A stretch of DNA of 64,000 nt from assembly GCA_002278855.1 (NCBI GenBank), contig NCGG01000009.1, positions 28,535-92,534 on the forward strand. Direction: 5' to 3'. The first letter of the stretch is position 1. Every line of letters starts with the position of its first letter. The translations under genes were made by a program, and so were the position numbers. This DNA is from Sphingomonadales bacterium 28-55-16. Its GTDB lineage: Bacteria > Pseudomonadota > Alphaproteobacteria > Sphingomonadales > Sphingomonadaceae. Below are positions 35,791 through 43,686 of this stretch, in pieces. The notes under the pieces are model-generated. The model did no database searches. It was not told the origin of the DNA and saw only the letters and a program-made list of their open reading frames with translations.

Positions 35791-35808
35791 TATTACACTA
35801 ATGTTACA
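35791..35808 (-). promoter_or_regulatory. Probable Pho box upstream of pstS
   Basis: On the minus strand TGTAACA, 4 bases, TGTAATA: two 7-bp direct repeats at 11-bp spacing, the layout of PhoB-binding sites. It begins 2 bases after the last base of phoR and drives towards pstS, so PhoB probably activates its own operon downstream of phoR. Confidence 0.65.
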
Positions 35809-35809
35809 A

Positions 35810-37126
35810 TCAGCTATGGGCGACGGGTAACAAAATCGACACTGTAGTGCCCTTGCCCAATGTGCTGCGAATTTCCAGATGTCCGCGGTGTCTGTCGACA
35901 ATATGTTTGACCAAACTAAGACCAAGTCCAGTGCCACCTACCAAACGGCTTCGTCCTGAATCGACACGATAGAAACGTTCCGTCAGACGCGGTAAATGCT
36001 CCGGTGCAATTCCGTCACCGACATCCGCCACGGCGAAGTTTATCATCGCGCCTGATCTGGAGGGCGTTAGGGAAACGGAGACAGGTGTTCCCGCGCGGCC
36101 ATATTTCATTGCATTGTTCAATATGTTGCTCGCCAACTGGCGCAGCTGCCCCGCATCTCCCATGACTGGAGGCAAATCAGAGGTGATATCGACTGCAATA
36201 TCTGCGCCGCGATCCTTTTGGCTGTTCCGCAGATGGTCAACCGTTTCCATGATGATATTGGCAAAATCGACGGGCGTTTGGGGCGGATCATATTTCTCGG
36301 CTTCAATCCGGCTAAGCGACATCAGGTCACGCACCAGAGCTTGCATCCGATTGGTTTCAGTGGCCATGATGGCCAAAAATCGACTGCGCGTTGCCGCATC
36401 ATCGCCTGCGGCTGGATCATCCAGTGTTTCTATAAAACCCTTGATCGCGGCCAATGGTGTTAGCAGCTCGTGGCTGGCATTGGCCACAAAATCGACGCGC
36501 ATTTTTTCTGCCGCCTGCGTCCCGCTGCGATCTGCGAGATGCACGATTTTTTGCGCGGGACCCATCGCTTGAATGCGCATGTCCCACAGTTGGTTCTTTT
36601 GGCCGATACCCGTTAACCGTATCGGGTGCCCGCTGTGATCTGCATCAGGGTCCGATAGCCGTTCAATGGCACCCGCATGGCGAAATGCCATTCGCACATT
36701 CTGACCGACGATATTGTTGCCCAACAGCCGAAGTGCAACTTGATTGGCTGCTGATACTCGCACGTTTTCGACCATCAATATGGCGTCCGCCGAGGCATCG
36801 ATGAATGCTTGCAGCTGTGGGTGCGAGCTTAACGCGGGCATCTGCTGCGCATTGGCAGCAGAGGAATCGAGCACGTTCGCGGGTGCATCATCGTGATCAT
36901 CCGGGTTTGCGGCAACGAACAAGGCGATAAGCATCGAGACAAAAACAACGAGGATGCGTTCTGCCGGGCCAACCATTTGGCCTGCAAAGACGGCTCCGAC
37001 AAACGCCAAAGCCAAAGCTACAAGAATGCGGGGAGATAACCAATTGTTCACTGTTTTCGCCTGCTGCAAATCAGCCTGATTTACCAAGAATCTCGGTTTG
37101 GCAATCTCGGCTTGGATAACCGACAT
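35810..37126 (-). CDS. phoR: Phosphate regulon sensor histidine kinase PhoR
   Basis: A 438-aa membrane kinase. It has two close N-terminal membrane helices (about 33-50 and 57-73), a PAS-like domain (about 100-200), and the HisKA box with H219 in ANASHELLTPLAAIKGF. The N box, DVGDGI and GGTGLGLSLVKHIVDRHRG of the ATPase domain follow. It phosphorylates PhoB when phosphate is low. The frame opens at TTG 37159; ATG 37126 is taken as the start. It lies upstream of pstS on the same strand. Confidence 0.93.
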   Translation of the reverse strand: MSVIQAEIAKPRFLVNQADLQQAKTVNNWLSPRILVALALAFVGAVFAGQMVGPAERILVVFVSMLIALFVAANPDDHDDAPANVLDSSAANAQQMPALSSHPQLQAFIDASADAILMVENVRVSAANQVALRLLGNNIVGQNVRMAFRHAGAIERLSDPDADHSGHPIRLTGIGQKNQLWDMRIQAMGPAQKIVHLADRSGTQAAEKMRVDFVANASHELLTPLAAIKGFIETLDDPAAGDDAATRSRFLAIMATETNRMQALVRDLMSLSRIEAEKYDPPQTPVDFANIIMETVDHLRNSQKDRGADIAVDITSDLPPVMGDAGQLRQLASNILNNAMKYGRAGTPVSVSLTPSRSGAMINFAVADVGDGIAPEHLPRLTERFYRVDSGRSRLVGGTGLGLSLVKHIVDRHRGHLEIRSTLGKGTTVSILLPVAHS

Positions 37127-37233
37127 ATAGACGCAGCTTTGACATGCAAGCAACGCCAATGGAATGTTGTAGCTTTCCGTAGTGGATCAGCGCCTGCGCG
37201 AGGAAAAAGCTGGGCCTCCAGTGCGCCCCTGCG

Positions 37234-37926
37234 TCACGCATGCCGTTGCATCTGCCTGAGGCATCCCAAAAGTTCGTCAAAATGGTCAATCACCGCATCG
37301 GCCCCCATATCCTCAACCGGACCGTGCAGAAAGCCGAAGCTGACGGCCACGCTCGGGACGCTGGCATTTTTTGCTGCCATGATATCGTAGATGGAATCGC
37401 CGATATAGGCTGCACGACCACCGCCGCAGCGCTTAATCATTTCAAATATTGGTGCGCCCGACGGCTTAGCATTTTCCTTACCCAAGGTATCTGCGCCCAA
37501 TATACATCCCATGCGATGTGCAAGGTTCAGGTCAGTGAGCAATTTGACCGCAAGGCTCTCAAACTTGTTGGTCACCACAGCATAACGGACGCCCATTTTG
37601 TCCAGTGCATCCAACACCGCGAGCGCGCCATCAAACGGACGGCTGTACGCGGAAACATTGGCTTCGTAATAGCGGAGCATCTCGCGATACAGTGGTTTGA
37701 AATCATTATCAGGAATACCGCCGGTTGCCTCAAGCCCCTGTTGCAGCATGAGCTTCGCCCCGCCGCCAATATGCTGCTTCACGGTGTCGGAGGAAAGCAG
37801 TGGCCTGCCGACGCTTGCGAGCACATGGTTGACCGCAGCAGTCAAATCACCGCTGGTGTCGACCAAAGTGCCATCAAGGTCAAAGCCGATGATATCGAAA
37901 GGAAAATCCAAACCCAAACTCCCCAT
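37234..37926 (-). CDS. gph: HAD-superfamily phosphatase, phosphoglycolate phosphatase-like
   Basis: A 230-aa HAD hydrolase. Motif I is FDLDGTLVDTSGD, motif II lies in YAVVTNKFE, motif III has the Lys of NAKPSGAP, and motif IV is YIGDSIYDIMAAKNA. The helical cap after motif I is of the phosphoglycolate phosphatase (Gph) type, which clears 2-phosphoglycolate. It diverges from glmU. Confidence 0.88.
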   Translation of the reverse strand: MGSLGLDFPFDIIGFDLDGTLVDTSGDLTAAVNHVLASVGRPLLSSDTVKQHIGGGAKLMLQQGLEATGGIPDNDFKPLYREMLRYYEANVSAYSRPFDGALAVLDALDKMGVRYAVVTNKFESLAVKLLTDLNLAHRMGCILGADTLGKENAKPSGAPIFEMIKRCGGGRAAYIGDSIYDIMAAKNASVPSVAVSFGFLHGPVEDMGADAVIDHFDELLGCLRQMQRHA

Positions 37927-38078
37927 AATCCGTTTATAACGCGCATAACCGAAAAATCGTCCAAACGCGCTTGATGCATTGGTATCTCGACGACGCGCGA
38001 TACAAATGGTTTTAATATGTTGGCTTAATTGAAGTGTTGTTCTGGAAACCGCAACAATTTGCTGGCATGAACCTGTAT

Positions 38079-39422
38079 ATGACTGAATTAGCTGCCATCA
38101 TCCTCGCCGCGGGCAAGGGCACCCGCATGAAATCCGACCTGCACAAGGTGCTGCATCCCATTGCGGGGCGGCCCATGTTGTTGCACCTGATGGCTTCGGT
38201 CGATGCCTTGAGTCCTTCCAAAAAGATTGTGGTCGTCGGCAGCGGCAAGGACCAACTTGAGGCCGCTCTGGCGGGGTCGGCAGAGCTTGCGGTGCAAGAG
38301 CCTCAATTCGGCACTGGCCATGCTGCGCAGCAAGCACAGGGCGCTCTCGCGGGCTTTGAAGGCGACATCCTCATTCTCTATGGCGACGTTCCGTTTGTGC
38401 CAACCGCAACGATGCAGGCAATGGTCGATCGGCTCAACGCGCCTGACGCTCCGGCGGTCGTCGTGCTGGCTTTCGCGCCCGAAGACCCAACGGGTTATGG
38501 CCGCGTGATAGTCGAGGATGGCCGCATAATGAAAATGGTCGAGCAGAAGGATGCGACCGAGGCAGAAAAAGCGGTGAAGCTGTCGAACTCCGGATTGATG
38601 GCGGTGAAAGCGCGCGACCTGTTCCCGCTTCTCGATCGCGTGACTGACGACAATGCGCAAAAGGAATATTATCTCACCGATATCGTCAACATCGCCAATC
38701 AAGATGGCCGGATTTGCGTGGCCGTGACGACTGAACCCTACGACGTGGCAGGTATCAACAGTCGTACGCAACTGGCTGAGATGGAGGCCGAATGGCAAAA
38801 GCGCCGCCGCGCACAAGCGATGGATGATGGTGCCAGTTTGATTGCGCCCGAAACCGTCTGGTTCGCGTGGGACACCCAGCTTGGCAGAGATGTCCTCATT
38901 GAACCTAATGTCTTTTTCGGTCCCGGCGTCCGCATCGCCGACCATGTGAAAATTCGTGCCAACAGCCATATTGAAGGCGCGCAGATTGCCAGCGGCTGCG
39001 AAGTCGGCCCCTTTGCGCGGTTGCGCCCCGGAACGGTGTTGGAAGAAAAGGCCAAGATCGGCAATTTCGTCGAAACAAAGAAAGCGCATTTGGGTAAGGG
39101 CGCAAAGGCCAACCATTTGACCTATTTGGGAGATGCAACAATTGGTGCCGGTGCAAATATCGGTGCAGGTACGATAACCTGCAATTATGATGGCTATTTC
39201 AAATATCAGACGGTGATTGGCGAAGGCGCTTTCATCGGCAGCAATTCAGCTTTGATCGCACCGGTCAAAATTGGCCGTGACGCGATTGTCGCAGCAGGCA
39301 GTGCAGTATCGCGCGACGTCGCCGACGGTGATCTCCGTATGGTCCGCGCCGAGCAACTGGTAAAGCCCGGCTGGGCAGACCGCTTTCATGACGCGATGCG
39401 GAAGAAGAAAGACGGGAAGTGA
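38079..39422 (+). CDS. glmU: Bifunctional GlmU (GlcN-1-P acetyltransferase / GlcNAc-1-P uridylyltransferase)
   Basis: A 447-aa two-domain enzyme making UDP-GlcNAc for peptidoglycan and LPS. The N-terminal pyrophosphorylase starts AAIILAAGKGTRMKSDLHKVLHPIAG, with YGDVPF as the metal site. From about residue 250 a left-handed beta-helix of hexapeptide repeats carries the acetyltransferase (KKAHLGKGAKANHLTYLGDA, GAGTITCNYDGYFK). ATG 38079 gives the usual MTELAAII start, but in-frame ATG 38067 is possible. It is followed after 3 bases by another beta-helix gene. Confidence 0.97.
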   Translation: MTELAAIILAAGKGTRMKSDLHKVLHPIAGRPMLLHLMASVDALSPSKKIVVVGSGKDQLEAALAGSAELAVQEPQFGTGHAAQQAQGALAGFEGDILILYGDVPFVPTATMQAMVDRLNAPDAPAVVVLAFAPEDPTGYGRVIVEDGRIMKMVEQKDATEAEKAVKLSNSGLMAVKARDLFPLLDRVTDDNAQKEYYLTDIVNIANQDGRICVAVTTEPYDVAGINSRTQLAEMEAEWQKRRRAQAMDDGASLIAPETVWFAWDTQLGRDVLIEPNVFFGPGVRIADHVKIRANSHIEGAQIASGCEVGPFARLRPGTVLEEKAKIGNFVETKKAHLGKGAKANHLTYLGDATIGAGANIGAGTITCNYDGYFKYQTVIGEGAFIGSNSALIAPVKIGRDAIVAAGSAVSRDVADGDLRMVRAEQLVKPGWADRFHDAMRKKKDGK

Positions 39423-39425
39423 AGG

Positions 39426-40058
39426 ATGCTTGATGTCAAATGCCTGATATCTTCGTTCATTCAGCCTTGGCGCACCTCCCGATTTACAGATATCCATCAG
39501 GCCCCGTGGGATTTTGTCGGCGATATTGAGGCTTTGCTCAGGCAACAAATTGCTGGCCTCGACCCGTTATATACGTGCGTCGAAGATGTTGCAGTCCATC
39601 ACTCAGCGACGATTGAGGCAGGTGCTGTTGTCAAAGGGCCCGCGATTATTGGTCCTAATTGCTTTATCGCCGCCACTGCATATCTGCGGGGCGGAGTGTA
39701 TCTCGAAAGGGATTGCGTAATCGGGCCGTCATCTGAACTCAAAACCACAGTTGTGTTCGCAGGGTCGAAGCTGGCGCATCTGAACTTCGTGGGCGATTCT
39801 GTTATCGGTGCTGATGTCAATATTGAAGCAGGTGCGATTATCGCAAATTACCGAAACGAGTTGGAAGGTCGCAATATTAGGATTGCCAACCGTGGACAGG
39901 TGATTGACACTGGCGTAAACAAATTTGGCGCGTTGGTAGGCGACGGAAGCCGGATTGGCGCTAACGCCGTTATTGCGCCGGGGGCATTATTGGAGCCAGC
40001 GTCGATTGTTGGCCGGCTTCAGCTAATTGACCAAAACTCTGAAATCGAATTGACATGA
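39426..40058 (+). CDS. Left-handed beta-helix (hexapeptide-repeat) transferase-like protein
   Basis: A 210-aa protein whose residues about 50-205 form hexapeptide repeats (HHSATIEAGAVVKGPAIIG, CVIGPSSELKTTVVFAGSK, GADVNIEAGAIIANY), the fold of acyl- and nucleotidyltransferase C-terminal domains. No nucleotidyltransferase domain is present. The N-terminal 45 residues contain WRTSRFTDIHQAPWDFV. The nearest described group is the acyltransferase half of GlmU-like sugar nucleotidyltransferases; an acyl-sugar role in envelope synthesis is inferred. It starts 3 bases after glmU, and its stop codon lies in the toxin-antitoxin operator. Confidence 0.75.
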   Translation: MLDVKCLISSFIQPWRTSRFTDIHQAPWDFVGDIEALLRQQIAGLDPLYTCVEDVAVHHSATIEAGAVVKGPAIIGPNCFIAATAYLRGGVYLERDCVIGPSSELKTTVVFAGSKLAHLNFVGDSVIGADVNIEAGAIIANYRNELEGRNIRIANRGQVIDTGVNKFGALVGDGSRIGANAVIAPGALLEPASIVGRLQLIDQNSEIELT

Positions 40059-40076
40059 TATCATGACATGATATCA
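40051..40076. promoter_or_regulatory. Tandem 13-bp repeat, likely antitoxin operator
   Basis: TGACATGATATCA occurs twice back to back (40051-40063, 40064-40076), each copy holding the 8-bp palindrome TGATATCA, with a degenerate third copy after it (GTATATCAT). It ends 10 bases before the ribbon-helix-helix antitoxin start and overlaps the stop codon of the beta-helix gene. Ribbon-helix-helix antitoxins typically bind such arrays and repress their own operon. Confidence 0.7.
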
Positions 40077-40086
40077 GTATATCATT

Positions 40087-40359
40087 ATGGGTAGATTCCT
40101 TGTAGATGTTCCGGCGGACGATGTCCGCAAGCTGGATGAAATCGCGAAGCGAGAGGGCAAGTCGCGCGCGGCCGTGTTGCGCGAGGCAGTGTCCAATTAT
40201 CTCGAAGAAATTAGCAAAGAAGGTTTCGAAAAATATTTCGGCCTTTGGGAACGGCATGGTTCAACTGTAGATGGTCTCGAATACGAACGCGAGTTGCGCG
40301 CCGAGTGGCCCGACATTTGCGAAATTGCGCCTCCTAAAAAGAAACGCAGTGCTGCGTGA
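40087..40359 (+). CDS. Ribbon-helix-helix antitoxin (VapB-type)
   Basis: A 90-aa protein. The N-terminal CopG/RHH fold (MGRFLVDVPADDVRKLDEIA, then GKSRAAVLREAVSNYL) binds DNA as a dimer, and the C-terminal part (about 45-90) should wrap the toxin. The last residues are basic (PPKKKRSAA). It overlaps the PIN toxin by 4 bases (GTGA), typical of co-translated toxin-antitoxin genes. Confidence 0.9.
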   Translation: MGRFLVDVPADDVRKLDEIAKREGKSRAAVLREAVSNYLEEISKEGFEKYFGLWERHGSTVDGLEYERELRAEWPDICEIAPPKKKRSAA

Positions 40360-40739
40360 GTGAGCGCTTTTTCGATACTAATATCGTGATCGACATGCTG
40401 CACAATCGGCCAGCGGCATGGGCGGAGGTGCGCAATGTCACCCGCGCATGGATTAGCCGGATGACGTGGATAGAGGTTATGTCGGGCGTTCCCGATGATG
40501 CAGCGACCGAAACGGAACAATTTTTGCGCCTCTTTGCAATGAGTGAAATCGATGAGGAAATTGCACGGCGCGCCGCTGCGTTGCGACACCAGCGCAAGTC
40601 ATTAAAATCGCCAGACGCCGTGATCCTCGCCTCGGCGCAGGTGTCAGGGCGCATACTCGTTACAAGAAATACGAAGGATTTTCCGCCAGAGATGCCGGGT
40701 ATTAGGGTCCCCTACAAAGCAGATTGGGAAACAAAATAA
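40356..40739 (+). CDS. PIN-domain toxin (VapC-type ribonuclease)
   Basis: A 127-aa PIN-domain protein with the acidic metal-binding residues of VapC toxins: D7 (FFDTNIVID), E40 (MTWIEVMSG), D87 (LKSPDAVILASA) and a final N105/D108 (TRNTKDF). VapC toxins cut specific tRNAs or rRNA; the target here is not predictable. The start is GTG 40356, overlapping the antitoxin. The TAA stop is followed directly by the ATG of glmS with no gap, an unusual arrangement. Confidence 0.9.
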   Translation: MSERFFDTNIVIDMLHNRPAAWAEVRNVTRAWISRMTWIEVMSGVPDDAATETEQFLRLFAMSEIDEEIARRAAALRHQRKSLKSPDAVILASAQVSGRILVTRNTKDFPPEMPGIRVPYKADWETK

Positions 40740-42563
40740 ATGTGCGGAATTATCGGAATTGTGGGCAAAACACCTGTGTCGGACCGGCTGGTCGATGGGC
40801 TGAAGCGGATGGAGTATCGGGGCTATGACTCCGCGGGCATCTGCACAATTTTTGACGGCCAACTCATCCGCCGCCGCGCCGAGGGTAAGCTTGCCAATCT
40901 CGTTAGCGTTCTAAAAACCGACGACGCGGCTGGGAACATTGGCATCGCGCACACCCGTTGGGCCACACATGGTGCGCCGACCACAAGCAACGCGCATCCG
41001 CATGCAACCGGCGAAGTTGCTTTGGTGCACAACGGCATTATTGAGAATTTCAAGCAGCTGCGCGACGAATTGACTGCGCGCGGCAGGACCTTTGAAAGCG
41101 AAACCGATACCGAGGTTGTCGCGCACCTTGTCTCGGAGCAGGTTGAGGCTGGCCATGCCCCCGCTGATGCCGTCAAGGCTGTGCTTCCGCGCTTGCGCGG
41201 TGCATTTGCTTTGGCGATTGCATTTCGGCAATTTCCCGATTTCCTGATCGGCGCGCGGTTAGGTAGCCCGTTGGTTGTGGGCTATGGCGATGGCGAAACC
41301 TATCTGGGTTCCGACGCGCTTGCCCTGGCGCCACTGACGCAGAAGATTGCCTATTTGGAAGAAGGCGACTGGGTGATCGTCACGCGCGACGGCGCGCAGA
41401 TTTTCGACAAGGACAATAAATCGGTCGAACGCGATGTCACCACCTCGGGTGTGTCCGCCGCACAGATCGAAAAGGGCAACTATCGCCATTATATGCAGAA
41501 AGAGATTTTTGAGCAGCCCATTGTGGTCGCACAAACGCTCTCCAGCTACATCCGCCCATTGGAACAGACCGTTGCCTTGCCGCAGATGGATTTCGATTTG
41601 GCGGGCGTGAAGCGCATCACGATTGTTGCCTGCGGCACGAGTTATTATGCCGGCATGGTCGCAAAATATTGGTTCGAAACCTTTGCCCGGGTGCCGGTCG
41701 ACATCGATGTGGCGTCGGAATTTAGATATCGCGATCCCGTGTTGGAGGAAGGCGGCCTCGCACTGTTCATTTCCCAATCGGGTGAGACTGCAGATACCCT
41801 GGCTGCGTTGCGCCACTGCAAGGAAAACGGCCAGACTATCGCTGTTGTTGTGAACGTGCCGACGTCAAGCATGGCGCGTGAGGCCGATCTTTTATTGCCC
41901 ACCCATGCCGGCCCCGAAATTGGCGTTGCTTCGACTAAGGCGTTTACATGCCAACTTGCGGTTCTCGCGGCGCTGGCAGCACATCTGGCGCTGGTGAAGG
42001 GCAAGTTGAGCGCTGAGGAAGAACGCGAAATCGTCCGGCACCTTATTGAGGCACCAGCCGCGCTCAACGCCGCTTTGGCGCATGACGATGACATTGCCGC
42101 GATGGCGCACCTTATCGCGCCTGCGCGCGACGTGCTTTATCTGGGCCGTGGCCCCGACTATCCCCTGGCGATGGAGGGTGCTTTGAAGCTGAAAGAGATC
42201 AGTTACATTCACGCCGAGGGTTATGCCTCAGGTGAAATGAAGCATGGCCCAATCGCGTTGATCGACGAAGCGGTGCCCGTCATCGTCCTTGCGCCGAGCG
42301 GGCCATTGTTCGAAAAAACCGTCAGCAATATGCAAGAAGTCAGGGCGCGGGGCGGCAAGGTTGTTTTGATCTCCGATGCCGACGGAATTGCCGAAGCAGG
42401 CGAAGGTTGCCTCGCCACTATCGAAATGCCGACCGTTCATCCGCTCATTGCGCCATTGGTCTATGCCGTGCCCGTCCAGTTGCTCGCTTATCATGTGGCG
42501 TGTGCCAAGGGCACGGACGTTGACCAACCACGCAATCTGGCAAAGTCTGTTACCGTGGAGTGA
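40740..42563 (+). CDS. glmS: Glutamine-fructose-6-phosphate aminotransferase (isomerising)
   Basis: A 607-aa enzyme making glucosamine-6-phosphate from fructose-6-phosphate and glutamine, the first step to UDP-GlcNAc. The N-terminal glutaminase begins MCGIIGIVG with catalytic Cys2. Two SIS domains follow (CGTSYYAGMVAKYW, FISQSGETADTL, YLGRGPDYPLAMEGALKLKE). The C-terminal DQPRNLAKSVTVE is the family ending. ATG abuts the toxin stop codon, so it may depend on transcription through the toxin-antitoxin pair or from glmU. Confidence 0.98.
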   Translation: MCGIIGIVGKTPVSDRLVDGLKRMEYRGYDSAGICTIFDGQLIRRRAEGKLANLVSVLKTDDAAGNIGIAHTRWATHGAPTTSNAHPHATGEVALVHNGIIENFKQLRDELTARGRTFESETDTEVVAHLVSEQVEAGHAPADAVKAVLPRLRGAFALAIAFRQFPDFLIGARLGSPLVVGYGDGETYLGSDALALAPLTQKIAYLEEGDWVIVTRDGAQIFDKDNKSVERDVTTSGVSAAQIEKGNYRHYMQKEIFEQPIVVAQTLSSYIRPLEQTVALPQMDFDLAGVKRITIVACGTSYYAGMVAKYWFETFARVPVDIDVASEFRYRDPVLEEGGLALFISQSGETADTLAALRHCKENGQTIAVVVNVPTSSMAREADLLLPTHAGPEIGVASTKAFTCQLAVLAALAAHLALVKGKLSAEEEREIVRHLIEAPAALNAALAHDDDIAAMAHLIAPARDVLYLGRGPDYPLAMEGALKLKEISYIHAEGYASGEMKHGPIALIDEAVPVIVLAPSGPLFEKTVSNMQEVRARGGKVVLISDADGIAEAGEGCLATIEMPTVHPLIAPLVYAVPVQLLAYHVACAKGTDVDQPRNLAKSVTVE

Positions 42564-42715
42564 GTTTGCTTTACCTAAAAATGCTTCCGCAACTGGGCTG
42601 CTAAGCCACGGACACGGACCGAGTTGCAAAAAAGTAAACTGAGCATATCTGTTTTCGTGTTGCCCGATACGGCTTGGTGCGCGTTAAGTCGCTAACCAAA
42701 CATCGGAACAAACTC

Positions 42716-43405
42716 ATGCCTGACTGCAGCGATATTCAAACCACCCATCATAAGACGCTCGGCTTTTCGGACTGGTTTGCCTTGCGCATAACCAAAGCAT
42801 TGCGCTGGGGAGCCGACACGTTTTTCGCCAAGCGTTACGGCAATCGTGCGATTGTGTTGGAGACTGTCGCCGCGGTGCCCGGCATGGTCGGTGCGACCTT
42901 ATCCCATTTGCGAGCGCTTCGCCTGATGCAGGATGATCGCGGTTGGATTAGGACATTGATGGACGAAGCCGAGAATGAACGGATGCATTTGATGACATTC
43001 ATCGAAATCGCGCAGCCGTCATGGTTTGAACGCATTGTTATCCTGACCGTGCAGTGGGTTTTTTATGTCTTCTTTTTCTTCCTCTACCTGTTTTCGAGCA
43101 AGACGGCGCACCGTCTCGTCGGCTATTTCGAAGAGGAAGCCGTGCTCAGCTATACCCTGTACCTAGCCGAGATTGACGAGGGCCGGCACCCGAACCCGCC
43201 TGCGCCGCCCGTTGCGCTGCGCTATTGGAATTTGCCGGAAGGCACGACGCTGCGCGATGTTATTCTGATCATCCGCGCGGATGAGGCGCACCACCGGGAT
43301 ACCAACCATTATATGGCCAACACGCTATCGGGTCGCGATGCCGACCACACCGCCATCACCGCATGCCCACCCCATGTGTCGCTTGGTACCGGATTACTGC
43401 AATAA
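42716..43405 (+). CDS. Alternative oxidase (ubiquinol oxidase, AOX)
   Basis: A 229-aa di-iron ubiquinol oxidase that reduces oxygen to water without pumping protons. The iron ligands are visible: E49 in LETVAAVPGM, E88 and H91 in NERMHLMTF, a Glu of EEEAV (139-141), and E190 with H193 in RADEAHHRDTNH. A hydrophobic hairpin (about 105-127) anchors it to the membrane. ATG 42716 is chosen over the longer frame. AOX is known in a limited set of alphaproteobacteria. A small membrane protein follows 30 bases downstream. Confidence 0.93.
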   Translation: MPDCSDIQTTHHKTLGFSDWFALRITKALRWGADTFFAKRYGNRAIVLETVAAVPGMVGATLSHLRALRLMQDDRGWIRTLMDEAENERMHLMTFIEIAQPSWFERIVILTVQWVFYVFFFFLYLFSSKTAHRLVGYFEEEAVLSYTLYLAEIDEGRHPNPPAPPVALRYWNLPEGTTLRDVILIIRADEAHHRDTNHYMANTLSGRDADHTAITACPPHVSLGTGLLQ

Positions 43406-43435
43406 TTTGGGGTTGTTACGATCGGGGCCAGCGTT

Positions 43436-43573
43436 ATGGATGAAACCATGAGCGCTGCTACCAAAATGATCATCATATTCATCCTCCTGTGGGTGGGAGT
43501 GCATTTGTTGCTTTATGGCTATTTGCGCCGCCGTATTGCCGCTGCCAAGCGCGACAAGGATGCCGAGGCATAG
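43436..43573 (+). CDS. Small single-span membrane protein next to AOX
   Basis: A 45-aa frame: short polar start (MDETMSAATK), one membrane helix (about 11-30; MIIIFILLWVGVHLLLYGYL), then a basic then charged tail (RRRIAAAKRDKDAEA), which obeys the positive-inside rule. It begins 30 bases after the AOX stop and is probably co-transcribed. I know no family for it. An alternative start is ATG 43448. Confidence 0.6.
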   Translation: MDETMSAATKMIIIFILLWVGVHLLLYGYLRRRIAAAKRDKDAEA

Positions 43574-43686
43574 CTTGATTTGCACTTTTCGCATGCCTAT
43601 AGCGGGAAGGCAGAAACAAGCGGTCCTAACGGGCCGCTTTTTGGCTTTTGGAATATGCCAACTATTTGGCCGGAAGGAAGAAAACC

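Noticed and set aside
38088..39116. A 342-codon minus-strand frame opposite glmU
   Set aside because: GlmU is unambiguous on the plus strand and the antisense frame has no recognisable domain.
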